Below, piece after piece: positions 30,901 through 39,515 of a stretch of 64,000 nucleotides of DNA. The translations under genes and the position numbers were made by a program. Numbering within the stretch: position 1 is the stretch's first letter; each line of letters begins with the position of its first letter. The stretch is from Oncomelania hupensis (lineage: Eukaryota; Mollusca; Gastropoda; Littorinimorpha; Pomatiopsidae). A model generated the notes under the pieces. It was not told the DNA's origin and did not search any database. It was given only the letters and a program-made list of their open reading frames with translations. The stretch covers positions 26,455,462 to 26,519,461 of the forward strand of contig CM072523.1 of assembly GCA_036898135.1 (NCBI GenBank), read 5' to 3'.

Positions 30901-31451
30901 ATGTGTGCGTGGGATTTCTTGGTTATTACATACGTGAAGTGTTAAGTTTGTAAATCTGTGCATGTACATTTTTTTCTCAAAAATATAATTAATTTTCATT
31001 GTACAAATAAATTCAATAATAGTTTGCAGTCAATCAGACACTGTTAGAATAAAAAAATCTGAATGGTGACTTGCCTTTAGTGCACATGTTTGAGTCATGA
31101 ATGGGTGTTTGTTGAGTTGTGTAAGAGTATGTAACTTGTGAGATTGCTGCACTTTGTGTCTGATTCAGGAATAATGCCCATAAGGCATCCAAGATTATTA
31201 TTGGTAATAACGGACCTTAACAATGTAACCCAATGTTGTTGCAGCAAGTGAGAGAGATGGTGCGAAAAGAGAGCAACAATCAGCTTGGTCAGTGTGTGTC
31301 CAGTCGCTTGTCGTGTCCAGCCAGTCTGCAGGAGCTGTGCGTGTTCAGCGTGCGTGCTGTTCTGGGCATTAAACTGCACACCCTGGTCCCACTGCTCCCA
31401 GTGCCATCGCGACTCAAGGAAGCTGTTCTCTTAACTCACTTACTTACTTGA
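12965..31451 (+). CDS. Ankyrin repeat and SOCS box (ASB) protein, 6 coding exons
   Basis: Predicted substrate-recognition subunit of a Cullin5-ElonginB/C ubiquitin ligase; ankyrin repeats bind substrate and the C-terminal SOCS box binds Elongin BC and Cul5. Exons: 12965-13170, 14587-14977, 25720-25851, 26731-26908, 28081-28313 and 31245-31451. They join in frame to 448 aa. Ankyrin-type motifs include SILHIACGKGHTECIKALL (~54-72), WGQTPLHYS (~84), FGKSCLHIA (~122), DGLTPLM (~155), RRTALQRAAV (~195) and SGVTPLLIA (~305). The SOCS box has the BC box SLQELCVFSV (407-416) and a Cul5 box around LLPVPSRL (430-437). The first intron needs a GC donor (AA|GCAAGT at 13171); the other donors are GT. An acceptor at 12956-12957 just before the ATG implies a 5' UTR exon upstream. 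Introns 1, 2, 4 and 5 all carry transposons. I cannot say which ASB paralogue it is. Confidence 0.9.
13490..14403 (+). pseudogene. Decayed coiled-coil ORF of unknown transposon origin, split by a LINE
   Basis: Coding-like sequence on both sides of the LINE at 13558-14020 reads as heptad-like, charged sequence (for example LIEETLQRINGKLL just after the insertion). It then meets in-frame stops near 14128 and 14143, followed by an 85-codon open stretch (14146-14403) containing PPISSFDDLGEEYDHIRQSL. It resembles the N-terminal part of a retroelement Gag-like or recombinase-element protein, but I do not recognise the family. It lies in ASB intron 1. Confidence 0.4.
13558..14020 (+). mobile_element. 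5'-truncated, mutated RTE-like LINE
   Basis: Matches roughly the last 460 bp of the LINE at 60431 with in-frame stops and indels, and ends in an AGGAT tail. Target duplication AGGAGGTACACA at 13546-13557 and 14021-14032. It is older than the copies at 56872 and 60431. Confidence 0.88.
14978..15876 (+). other. ASB intron 2, segment before the LTR element
   Basis: No coding or repeat structure recognised beyond short GT-rich stretches. It ends at the GTGCC (15872-15876) that is duplicated on the far side of the LTR retrotransposon. Confidence 0.6.
15877..17897 (-). repeat. 3' LTR of the LTR retrotransposon
   Basis: 2,021 bp, TG...CA ends, virtually identical to 23165-25185. Long for a Ty3/gypsy LTR. 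The ORFs inside it recur unchanged in the partner LTR and show no recognisable domain. Confidence 0.97.
17898..17909 (-). other. Polypurine tract
   Basis: Read on the minus strand, TGGGGGAAGGTT sits immediately before the 3' LTR, where plus-strand DNA priming is expected. Confidence 0.75.
17982..22709 (-). CDS. Gag-Pol polyprotein: Gag-PR-IN-RT-RNaseH in one ORF
   Basis: A 1575-aa intact ORF. Residues 120-275 are an extreme E/R/K-rich helix; a Gag-like domain spans ~280-450. A CCHC zinc knuckle has C480, C483, H488 and C493. Protease has DTG at 541-543. Integrase follows directly: HHCC zinc site H730, H737, C767, C770; catalytic D800, D860 and E896, with the canonical 35-residue D-E spacing; and a GPY/F-like module ~1017-1069 (WVGPYVV). 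Only then come reverse transcriptase (~1150-1350; D1247, FMDD at 1309-1312) and RNase H (~1455-1570; D1460, E1499, D1526). The ORF stops right after RNase H (DADFLSR), 84 bp before the 3' LTR, so no second integrase exists. RT and integrase are Ty3/gypsy-like, but the order is that of Ty1/copia. No frameshift separates gag and pol. Confidence 0.96.
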   Translation of the reverse strand: MAQPHNLRSGMGKTTTGPTSVTASSPVVTSVLSPSTGAVGGGSVTGIGGSRVTVTPSGITSRALTAPTPTRGAGRGVSKKDSKVIPGNPDSITAKWQKLALDYGLTGSAAAMFVAQGVQADEEKEAKERKEELERQERELERKDRIRKEEADRKERERREEAERKEKEAERQERIRKEEEERKERIRKDEVELQKLKLQVDAERERRAQEKEERAQREETKAQEKRERYEQKAKDKEAREERDRQKEEQEAKDREDRETRAREERDLRREEVRILKENSSSNIRMAPFEGKENIDTYLTHFERVATLNEWRNETWSKKLAPLLLGPARDVYVRMTPEETQDYQTLKQALLDRFRRNEEYYRKQFRTVKKEGPESFTEYLKKLRHLLSRWFCMAKVNPEDPNAVIDLFLKEQLVENLNPDLELFVRDHAPKTANEVAELAEKHSVAKWETKRSGFKSHKPEERSRAANGRESNERPAEKRCFHCNLKGHVRRDCPKLKRVSFARVQSSRVHVTSPAVEADPAVMNGKERVEVNGEIVTALRDTGADEVFVAERLVNSDDIMPEEISVSLADGTLRKARQAIVDLQSSYVSGRIKVIVFEKPVHDVLIGNTVRFANGDTQTIPVFPTRKAEAVQTRAQAKRESAARTNAPVEPIPGLAISPTELIAMQKADKTLARALSSVGNPIANRWKNGTVQYEVHQGLLYRVYQGHHRKYKQICVPEPLRQGVMRLAHDTPMAGHMGAKRTLDRVWSEFYWPGIGADVRRYVRSCDKCQRAQPKGRIPRVPMVNMPLVDEPFQRVAADLIGPIIPSSEKGHRYILVVVDYATRYPEAIPLKRITTEEVAEALWNIWTRLGVPAKILTDNGSQFTSEIMKEALRLLGIKGLTTTPYHAQCNGLVERFNGTLKSMLRKLCEEKPKTWDQYVQALLFAYREVPQSSTGYSPFELLYGRQVRGPMKVLKELWMGKIEEGEVKTASEYVTDLRSKIEDTCELAKQQLESEGKQQKKHFDKKAKARSFVVGEKVLRIVPCKKNKLQMEWVGPYVVTGKVGVCDYRIQIGNKQKTYHANLLKRYETRATKVATVAVVHEPDDWEEVTTTSITTAVIPLVAQETIVDIQLDKNTPEIHADIRNLAKKFSDVLTDLPAKTKLVECEIKLENENPVRTKQYPLPFAHKETIDREVEDMIKLGVIERSSSPFSSPIVLVQKKDGNIRFCVDFRKLNQKVVFDAEPMPDVEALFARLGKARYLSKIDLSKGYWQIPMAKNDKIKTAFTTSKGQFQFTVMPFGLKTAGAVFTRMMRVLLEPLAMPEIDNFMDDVLVATETKERHIQCLSALFTRLREAQLSARPSKCMLGHRQLEYLGHIVGNGQITVMPDKVTKIKAIARPQTKKQVRSFLGMVGYYRRFVPHFAEVALPLTDLTKGGGSKEVKWTQDCETAFATLKERLSSQPICVLPDMNVPFVIRTDASDAGLGAVLLQDQGFGLQPISYASKKLISAERNYSTIEKECYAIVWAVQKYGQYVMGRTFTVQCDHQPLQHLNRVKQTNPRLLRWSIQLQPYNFRVEVIPGKLNVDADFLSRNP
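23145..23160 (-). other. Candidate tRNA primer-binding site
   Basis: Four bases after the 5' LTR, minus strand, comes TGGTGGACCTGCGGGG. It starts with the TGG expected to pair with a tRNA CCA end. I could not match it to a specific tRNA. Confidence 0.5.
23165..25185 (-). repeat. 5' LTR of the LTR retrotransposon
   Basis: Partner of 15877-17897; same length, one mismatch seen. In element sense it should hold the promoter; I did not identify a TATA box with confidence. Confidence 0.97.
25191..25719 (+). other. ASB intron 2, segment after the LTR element
   Basis: AT-rich intronic DNA with a short TATTG run near 25310; no other feature seen. Confidence 0.6.
26205..26330 (+). mobile_element. SINE-like 'TATATAGCGC' repeat (family E)
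   Basis: Contains TATATAGCGCTTTTCCAG and GCTCAAGGCGCTGACC, motifs repeated with variation at 33060 and 47670. Ends are not defined. In ASB intron 3. Confidence 0.55.
26989..27560 (+). mobile_element. 701-bp-family retroposon, short-start form
   Basis: 572 bp, starting exactly at the internal CCCCCGTTGGGG motif of the full-length family and ending with the GTCCGCTGGACCTAAAGCAA 3' end and an AATAATGTAATGT-type tail. Target duplication AATAGCATGGATA at 26976-26988 and 27561-27573. TATAAATA lies about 30 bp inside. In ASB intron 4, same strand as the gene. Confidence 0.93.
27650..27910 (+). mobile_element. tRNA-derived SINE (family C)
   Basis: tRNA-like head GTAGCTCAGTGGTAGAGCG (A box) with a degenerate B box near 27697, then a body containing AGTATGATTG and TGGTGGTTCAG. 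The same head and body recur at 52585. In ASB intron 4. Confidence 0.8.
29367..29603 (+). CDS. Small BED/hAT-type zinc-finger-like ORF
   Basis: About 79 aa from the preferred Met (upstream in-frame Met at 29331). A lysine-rich N-terminus precedes YRKDFDFIESC, then a CxxC...HxxxxxH arrangement (FCKVCRCT ... CHEKTEKHKK). This resembles the DNA-binding N-terminus of hAT-like transposases. It stops before any catalytic domain, so it is probably a leftover of its element rather than a host gene. Confidence 0.5.
   Translation: MASEKNKDRPKKPKLETTFSETYRKDFDFIESCTDDSYNAFCKVCRCTINVDYEGRLAIVCHEKTEKHKKNQQLTTAN
29977..30124. repeat. 74-bp tandem duplication
   Basis: Two nearly identical 74-bp units starting CTGAACTTTTTATCTGAC at 29977 and 30051, within the candidate inner transposon. 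Confidence 0.92.
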
Positions 31452-31470
31452 ACTTTTCTCACATCAGTTC

Positions 31471-31528
31471 CGGTCCTGATTTGGCTCGGAAGAGTCCGCT
31501 GGACCTAAAGCAACTATCAATCAATCAA
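31471..31528 (+). mobile_element. Extremely truncated (58 bp) copy of the 701-bp retroposon
   Basis: Only the 3'-most sequence (CGGTCCTGATTTGG... GGACCTAAAGCAA plus ATCA tail) is present, yet it has its own 14-bp target duplication TCTCACATC(A/G)GTTC at 31457-31470 and 31529-31542. It starts 19 bp after the ASB stop codon, so it is probably inside the ASB 3' UTR. Confidence 0.88.
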
Positions 31529-31542
31529 TCTCACATCGGTTC

Positions 31543-34032
31543 AGTTTTGGGCAAATCCTGTGCAATTACTGAAATCGCCCAGTTTTCTCAGACATTTCCA
31601 GGTCTTTACAGATATTGAAAGGTTTTTGCCACAGCCCAACGATTCTTCTTCTTCTTTGGCTTAGGCAGCCAACTTCAAAATGTTGAAGAAACTTGAATGA
31701 TACGTGAACTGCACACAATAATTGGTCTGTTACGGTACGATTTTTAGATAAGAGGGGTGTGAAATAACTGTCCATGTATTGTGTAATTTTATTTTGGACC
31801 TTTTAATCTATATTTTTGCATATGACAACAGCATTGAAAGTTTTTCAAAACAAAGTATTGTGGGGAGTGCATCCACCATTGGGCTATACCAAAAACCTTT
31901 ACAATATCTGTAACAAAACTAAACATTTCTGAGAAAATGGATTGAGGTTGAATATGTGCTGCCAAGGAAGACTGCTGTGGACTTTCTTTCTTTGTTGATC
32001 GATTCTTTCTTTGTTGATCGATGCTATTTATTTATCAATTTATTACCGAGTGGTCTATACTGTACACACTTGTGTGATAATAGTTGACAGATTAGAATTT
32101 TGTTTTAATAATTATAACAAAGACAGTAGTTCAAAGAACAAGACAAGGCAGTACTGTAAGAAAGTGGAGACCGACAGTAAAAGGCAGTATTTAAATTTTG
32201 TCAGATTCTGTTCACTTCTCATTGCAGATGGTTTGGCTTTCTATGAATATGCAAAGACACTAACCACTTACTTATTATGAATATTATGCAGTCTCACTTG
32301 TATTCCTGTTTTGTTTTAACGACTGGGTGGACATTATGCAATTTCATGTTTTGTTTGTAAGAATATGAGTATTATGCATGCAATCTCATCTGTGTTCATG
32401 TTATGTTTTAGTCGTTTTGTGTTTTTAAACACTAGTTCACATTGGTGCTAATTTTTTTTAATTTTTAAACATTGAAATTATTTTTGGATTTACAAAAAAA
32501 AAATCCATTCTTGTGAAATAAATTGGTGAAATATTCTTTTTGGCTGTTGGATCCAGGTTTTAATCCAGCCAGCCCATTGTCATTTGTACAACGAATGTTA
32601 CATTGTTCTATTCATATGTGCAGTGAACAGTGGCTTTATAGACAGTGTTCATTTTTTAATCGCATTTATTCAAATCGTAATCCCTCCTTTTCCAAGATAA
32701 CTGTGCAATAAATGTAACAAAAATATGTTTTATTGTTTGATATTAAACTTGAAATAATTTGTAAATAATTAGGATAATGATGACCCGTTTCAAAATTTAT
32801 TAATTCGTCCTTGTTGAGCTACACATTGCAATATTTTATGTTTTTTCTTAATTTTATTTAAACTTTGAATTTGCTATAAACTGTAATCTTGCAAGATAGA
32901 TATTACATATGAGCAATTAAAAGTAATGTGATGTTTATTCTTTTTGCAATAAACTGAAACTTGCTGAAATAGGTATATAAAATTTGTACAATTAAAAATA
33001 ATATGCAATATATTTTTTCATTTATGTGACCTGTCTACTTTTAAATAATAATAATAATATTAATAAAGTAAGCTTATATAGCGTGATACCCCAGCTCAGA
33101 GCTGGGCTCACCGCTCTTATCATAGGATATATCTTTAGAACAAACATAAACAATAAAACAGGGTATGCAGGCATTCACACCAACTGTACTCGCCAAGGCA
33201 TACAAGGGAACAACAACATATGCAATACACTACACATGCATAATAAAACAAAAAAAGAAAACATCTTAATACAATGGCATATTAGATAATAATAAGATTC
33301 ACCATACAAAGTTAAAATATAACTAAAAACTTGTTACATCTAACAGTGGTTAATTAATACAATGATCGGATAAAAAAGACAAGACCCGCCTCCTTACTAT
33401 TGCATAAAAAAAATATCAATAACGTAATGTAGAAACTAATGCAAAAATAATTATATAAAAATAATTAGATACTCAGATCTAAGTGTACAGACTACATGTC
33501 AAGCCATGGATGGCAACCCACCGGCATCCGGCATCGGTCGTAGGGTAAGAGTCAATCAGGATAATACAGTTTGAAGAGATGGGTCTTTGAGTGCGTTTTT
33601 GAAGGCCTGGGTGGTCGGTATGTTGCGGATGTGTGATGGGAGAGAATTCCATTGCTTGGGAGCACAGAAAGAGAAAGATCGTTCACCATAATGACATTGA
33701 CCTACAAATACTGTTAACAGTATTAGTTGTTGTTGTTTTTAAAGTGTTTATGCTGTTTTGCTCAACACATTTTGTTTTTAAACCATTTTTTGTTGTGTTC
33801 ATGCTGACTATAATGGTACCCTTATTTTTTACAAAAGTTTGTGTGATGCTTGAATTACTTATTTTGTGTGATGATAAAGTCGCATATTTACCTGCCAAGC
33901 CTTTTTTTAAAAAAAATAAATGTTCGCACAGTTTAGACAGTGAAGATATTTTTGTAATCTGATCACATATCTTACCACTTTGACAATTTAAAGCAGAGTT
34001 TTGTAAGTTTGTTGTTTCTCATTGTTGTGGAT
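31543..34032. other. ASB 3' flank, AT-rich, with a SINE-like repeat
   Basis: No coding exon seen on either strand. 33040-33690 carries a dispersed repeat (TATATAGCGTGATACCCCAG start; GCCTGGGTGGTCGG near 33607) related to the family E repeats at 26205 and 47655. The ASB polyadenylation site is not resolved. Confidence 0.5.
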
Positions 34033-34045
34033 TTGTCTTTCATGA

Positions 34046-34746
34046 CCCCTTGGGGTCATGAGCAATCTTGCCACTGTAGATTGTTCTAACCTATAAAGGG
34101 AAAAGTGAAAGCCCCAGTTGAAAACCTGTCTTGACTTTGTAGGCATGACCAATTCACTGTGGCAACAGTACCCCCGTTGGGGTGCCGGGGGTTTCAGTAT
34201 AAATAGTATCCCCACTTTCTGGAAATTTAGTGCTTTAAATTCCCACTGTCGCTGTCTTCCTCATTTACTCTTTCCCATTCCTGCTCTGTCCTATCACTCT
34301 GCTATACTATCTTCTTCTTCGCTAGATCAATGACCTACCTTTTTTCTTGAAAACTCTTCCTGGACAAGACTCCTTGTTTGTGTATGAGGTCTGTTGGATC
34401 AGCTTGGGAGTGTTGGACGCTTTCTGCCGGGTGGTCACTAGGGCTTCCTATGATGTTATTATTTAGCACTATAGGCATTTTATATGTATATGTTTTGTTG
34501 ATAATTTATAATGATGTTTGTATTCTATTTTGTTTTTGTAACCGGGGGTTCGAGTAGTTGGGGTAAAGCCTCAGCCGTCCCCTGCGTGGGATGTCTTTAT
34601 TGTAAAGTGACTGGCCGGTAGAGGGCGTTCAATTTTTCCACTAGGGTTGTTTCAGCAGATCTTTTATGCGGATCGGGGGTTGTCCGGTCCTGATTTGGCT
34701 CGGAAGAGTCCGCTGGACCTAAAGCAACAATCAATCAATCAATCAA
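34046..34746 (+). mobile_element. Full-length 701-bp retroposon
   Basis: Starts CCCCTTGGGGTCATGAGC, with a second start-like motif CCCCCGTTGGGG 125 bp in (34171). TATA-like motifs follow each start (CTATAAAGGG and GTATAAATAG). The 3' end is GTCCGCTGGACCTAAAGCAA plus (CAAT)n. The 13-bp target duplication TTGTCTTTCATGA is at 34033-34045 and 34747-34759. It is nearly identical to the 36247 copy. No convincing protein is encoded. Confidence 0.95.
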
Positions 34747-34759
34747 TTGTCTTTCATGA

Positions 34760-35655
34760 ACATAAACATTGTTACACAGGGCATAGCAATTTGTGTTGTA
34801 TATATAATTATTGTATTTGCTTTCTCTTGTATTAAGTTTGTTTATTAGTCGGAAGACTGAACTCTTATTTAAGGTAATAGCTGTGGAGAAAAAAAACAAA
34901 CACACACCACTGAAATGACAAATTCATACTAATGTATGAAAACCAAGGACATAATCTGACTGAATATGGAAATTCTTTAGATGTATTACATCATTCAAAG
35001 ATAACAGCAATTGTGAAAATTATTGCAGCGTTGCCTATTTTAGAGATTGGTGTTAAATCCCTCTTCTCCTTTCCTCCCATTTTGGTAGGTTTATTCATTG
35101 TGATTTGATTGTTGTAGTTGTTTTTAATGTCTAATATCACCTGAATGTGTCGATACACAATAAATAAAATATTGATTGATCGTACTAATAAATATGTACT
35201 TCATTAGACATAAGACATAAGATTTTTTATTTGCTTCAAATGTCACACACAGAAGAATTTGCTTTGCGCGTCAGGGAATGGCATAAATAATAGACAATAA
35301 CAATTAAAAACACAATTGGTCCCGACATCTGTGAATAGCTCGGGACCTAAAAACAAGTTCTTCATTCACTCACATCCACAAAGCATCAGCGAACCGCACA
35401 CAAATGTCGTCAGAAAACAAAACAAAAAAAGCAGACTACCAAAAAAAAAAGAAAAGAAAACGACAAAAAAGCATGCGCTCACACACACCCACCCACACAC
35501 AGAGGGTACATTCAGCTGCACAACCCCTCACGCATGTCACGTTCATAACTAACTAAATAATATAGGCCTATTGTATGGTTCTACATTCTTTTTTTATTCT
35601 TTTTTTATTTTGACTTGACTTGCAAGCATTAGCAATGTGAGCCTATGTACACAAC

Positions 35656-35686
<31 letters not shown>

Positions 35687-35976
35687 AAAATCTGCGAGAT
35701 GAGTCCTAAATAGTCCAATATGAAGATCAACAAAAAATGTCAGTTTGTCCGCCAACTGACTGCAAAAACTTTAAAGTGGCTAAGAACTCAGAACCCATTT
35801 CAACTACATCACAACCAATGGAAAGATGGTGTATACCCATGAGACCTCATAAATGAGCAGTGAATGAATGAATTCACTATAAGGTCAAAGGGTCATCAAA
35901 GTTCAGTTTAAAAAAAAAAAAATTTCATTTTTTTTATTTCTGGGTTATTAATATTGAATTTATTAGTAAATTAGTT
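34760..35976. other. Intergenic, no gene seen
   Basis: AT-rich DNA with A-rich and CA-rich stretches and the homopolymer pair at 35656. Nothing else recognised. Confidence 0.6.
35656..35691. repeat. Poly-C / poly-A junction
   Basis: About 22 C followed by about 13 A. Such runs are prone to sequencing error, so the lengths are uncertain. Confidence 0.9.
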
Positions 35977-36246
35977 ATTCATTACTCACAGGGTCCAGCA
36001 GACTGCAAAGAGCCGAATCAGGACCACAAATGCAAGACCACAACTTGGCTGAAAGATGACTCATCCCTGATCCATATAAAAGATGTGCTGAAGTAACCTC
36101 AGACACTTAAGGCACTCCACCAGCTGGTCACTGTACAATAAAGGCATCCCAAGCAGGGGATGCGGAGGCTGTACTCAAATTTATTGAACCCCCGTTTACA
36201 AAAACAAAATAGTATACAACCATTTTAAAACATCAACAAAACACAT
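35977..36246 (-). mobile_element. Older retroposon copy, 3' part, split by a younger copy
   Basis: Diverged 3' half of the 701-bp family on the minus strand. It is interrupted exactly where the 36247-36947 copy inserted and continues at 36948-37160. Its 3' end carries an extra TTCATTACTCACA-type sequence, shared with the copy starting near 37170. Confidence 0.85.
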
Positions 36247-36947
36247 TGATTGATTGATTGATTGTTGCTTTAGGTCCAGCGGACTCTTCCGAGCCAAATC
36301 AGGACCGGACAACCCCCAATCCGCATAAAAGATCTGCTGAAACAACCCTAGTGGGAAAATTGAACGCCCTCCACCGGCCAGTCACTTTACAATAAAGACA
36401 TCCCACGCAGGGGACGGCTGAGGCTTTACCCCAACTACTCGAACCCCCAGTTACAAAAACAAAATAGAATACTAACATCATTATAAATTATCAACAAAAC
36501 ATATACATATAAAATGCCTATATTGCTAAATAATAACATCATAGGAAGCCCTAGTGACCACCCGGCAGAAAGCGTCCAACACTCCCAAGCTGATCCAACA
36601 GACCTCATACACAAATAAGGAGTCTTGTCCAGGAAGAGTTTTCAAGAAAAAAGGTAGGTCATTGATCTAGCGAAGAAGAAGATAGTATAGCAGAGTGATA
36701 GGACAGAGCAGGAATGGGAAAGAGTAAATGAGGAAGACAGCGACAGTGGGAATTTAAAGCACTAAATTTCCAGAAAGTGGGGATACTATTTATACTGAAA
36801 CCCCCGGCACCCCAACGGGGGTACTGTTGCCGCAGTGAATTGGTCATGCCTACAAAGTCAAGACAGGTTTTCAACTGGGGCTTTCACTTTTCCCTTTATA
36901 GGTTAGAACAATCTACAGTGGCAAGATTGCTCATGACCCCAAGGGGT
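36247..36947 (-). mobile_element. Full-length 701-bp retroposon nested in an older copy
   Basis: Same length and almost the same sequence as 34046-34746, on the opposite strand. Target duplication AACAAAACACAT at 36235-36246 and 36948-36959, sequence that belongs to the older copy of the same family. Confidence 0.94.
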
Positions 36948-37160
36948 AACAAAACACATACATATAAAATGCCTACATTGCAAAATAATAATATCATTGG
37001 AAGCCCTAGTGACCATTTGGCAGAAAGTTTCCAATATTCCCGAGATACAACAGACCTTGCACACATATGATGAGTTTTGTCCCTGAAGAGTTTTCAAGAA
37101 AAAAAGGTAGGTGACTGGTCTAACGAAAAAGAAGATAGTATATAGTAGATTGATAGAATA
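36948..37160 (-). mobile_element. Older retroposon copy, remaining part
   Basis: Continuation of 35977-36246 beyond the nested insertion; diverged and 5'-truncated. Confidence 0.8.
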
Positions 37161-37169
37161 GAGTGAGTT

Positions 37170-37765
37170 AGTTATTCATTGCTTACAAGGTCCAGCGGAC
37201 TGCAAAGAGCCGAATCAGGACCACAAAATCGAGATCACGACTTTGCTGAAAGAGGACTCACTCCTGATCCGCATAAAAGATCTGCCGAAACAACCCTAGT
37301 GGTAACACTGAAGGCACTCCACTAGGAGGTCACATTACAATAAAGACATCCCACGCAGAGGACGCTGAGGCTATACTCTAATTTATTGAACCCCAGTTTA
37401 CAAAAACAAAATAGAATACAAACATAATTATAAAATGTCAACAAAACACATACATATAAAATGCCTACATTGCTAAATAATAACATCATAGGAAGCCTCA
37501 GTGACCATTTGGCAGAAAGCGTCCAATATTCCCAAGCTGATCCAACAGACCTCAAACAAATGAGGAGTTTTGTCCCGGAAGAGTTTTCAATAAAAAAAGG
37601 TAGGTGACTGGTCTATCGAAGAAGAAGATAGTATAGTAGATTGATAGAACAGAGTAGGAATGAGAAAGAACAAAAAAGAAAGACAGCAACAGTGGGAATT
37701 TAAAGCACTAAATTTCCAGAAATCGGGGATACTATCTACACTGAAACCCCCGGCACCCCTACGAG
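37170..37765 (-). mobile_element. Third, diverged retroposon copy
   Basis: Runs from the GGTCCAGCGGACTGCAAAG variant 3' end to a degenerate start motif near 37760, 30 bp before the assembly gap. It abuts the previous older copy. Confidence 0.82.
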
Positions 37766-37795
37766 AGGAACAGTAGGAATGAGAAAGAACAAATT

Positions 37796-38295
37796 NNNNN
37801 NNNNNNNNNNNNNNNNNNNNNNNNNNNNNNNNNNNNNNNNNNNNNNNNNNNNNNNNNNNNNNNNNNNNNNNNNNNNNNNNNNNNNNNNNNNNNNNNNNNN
37901 NNNNNNNNNNNNNNNNNNNNNNNNNNNNNNNNNNNNNNNNNNNNNNNNNNNNNNNNNNNNNNNNNNNNNNNNNNNNNNNNNNNNNNNNNNNNNNNNNNNN
38001 NNNNNNNNNNNNNNNNNNNNNNNNNNNNNNNNNNNNNNNNNNNNNNNNNNNNNNNNNNNNNNNNNNNNNNNNNNNNNNNNNNNNNNNNNNNNNNNNNNNN
38101 NNNNNNNNNNNNNNNNNNNNNNNNNNNNNNNNNNNNNNNNNNNNNNNNNNNNNNNNNNNNNNNNNNNNNNNNNNNNNNNNNNNNNNNNNNNNNNNNNNNN
38201 NNNNNNNNNNNNNNNNNNNNNNNNNNNNNNNNNNNNNNNNNNNNNNNNNNNNNNNNNNNNNNNNNNNNNNNNNNNNNNNNNNNNNNNNNNNNNNN
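37796..38295. other. Assembly gap, 500 N
   Basis: Exactly 500 unknown bases: a scaffolder placeholder rather than a measured distance. Sequence left and right should be treated as separate contigs. Confidence 0.99.
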
Positions 38296-38425
38296 TTTTT
38301 ACTTCTTTTTTTGTGTTGCCAAAAATTATATTGTTGTGAAAAGGCATTAACATTTAAAAAAAATTAAAGTATTGAATTGAAAATTAAATTGAATTGAAAC
38401 TGTTTTATTACACGTTTGAATAATA

Positions 38426-39008
38426 CAGTGGAACCTCCGGTATACGACCGTCCAAAATCTGAGAAAAAACGGTCTTATAATAGAGGTGGTCTTATACCGG
38501 AAACAATTTGGAGGGTAAGGCTCGGAGGGTTATGTAGTCATAATTGTCTCACTCACCAGCATGTATTCTCTGACAAAGAAAACTGTAAAACATGTTTCAT
38601 TTTTAGCTTTGTCTTTTATTCACAACTTCAAAAATAGAAAACAGTCGTGTCTTCAGACATTTTGAACAGGGAAAAACTTTCTTTCTGACAAACTCAAAAC
38701 TTTCCTCTTGCGCGACGCCATTTTGACAAGCCAGTGTAGGCGAGTAATGTCCCTTACTTGCGAACCGGAGATAGCAGACAACAGCATTAGAGAAAAAACG
38801 AAAGGTACAGACAATAATTTAACTGATATCTCTTTTAAATTGCCTAAGACAGTCGCATAAAGGGCTAAATACACGGTCGCTGGTCGCATAAACGAGGTTG
38901 TCGCATACCAGAGGTCATTTATTATTGGAAGTGAATCTGTCAGAAGTTTTCAGGTCACATAACGGAGGGAGTCGTATACCAGAGAGACGGATACCAGAGG
39001 TTCCACTG
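38426..39008. mobile_element. MITE with CAGTGGAACCTC ends (Tc1/mariner-pogo-like)
   Basis: 583 bp. The left end starts CAGTGGAACCTCCGGTATAC and the right end is its inverted near-match (…GGTATCC in the reverse reading). TA flanks both sides (38424-38425 and 39009-39010), matching TA-targeting mariner/pogo elements. The internal sequence repeats the ACGG/TATACCGG theme and has no transposase. Confidence 0.9.
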
Positions 39009-39270
39009 TACTACACTCTTTGCGCTAGCTAAGAACTGTAAAAATTGTGTAAAAAATTAAAAGCTTACAAGTTTATCACACAATTTTTTTCCTTCCAATG
39101 TGATTGCCTCCTGCTAAAACTTCTACAAAATCTCAATAGTCATAAAACTCAAAATAAAGTATTGCATAACACTAACAACACAGATATTTCTGGGAGGTGA
39201 TATGGCCATGCTGTAATTAATTCAAATTTCCTCAAACACAAAGGGGGGCAACAGAGTATGTGGGACTGAC

Positions 39271-39442
39271 CTGAGGCCTGCTGTCTGCAGTATCACTGAG
39301 AGACATGAGGACATGGAGCACAGCCCAGCGGTTTCTCAGGATGCCTTGACTTTCCAGCTGTTTGTGCAGCTCCACAAACCTTGCCGCATCATCTTCTCGC
39401 CCTCTCCGCACCACTGCACACACATCAATTAGTATTATTACT

Positions 39443-39515
<73 letters not shown>

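Noticed and set aside
37736..38353. ORFs spanning the assembly gap
   Set aside because: Made of unknown bases.
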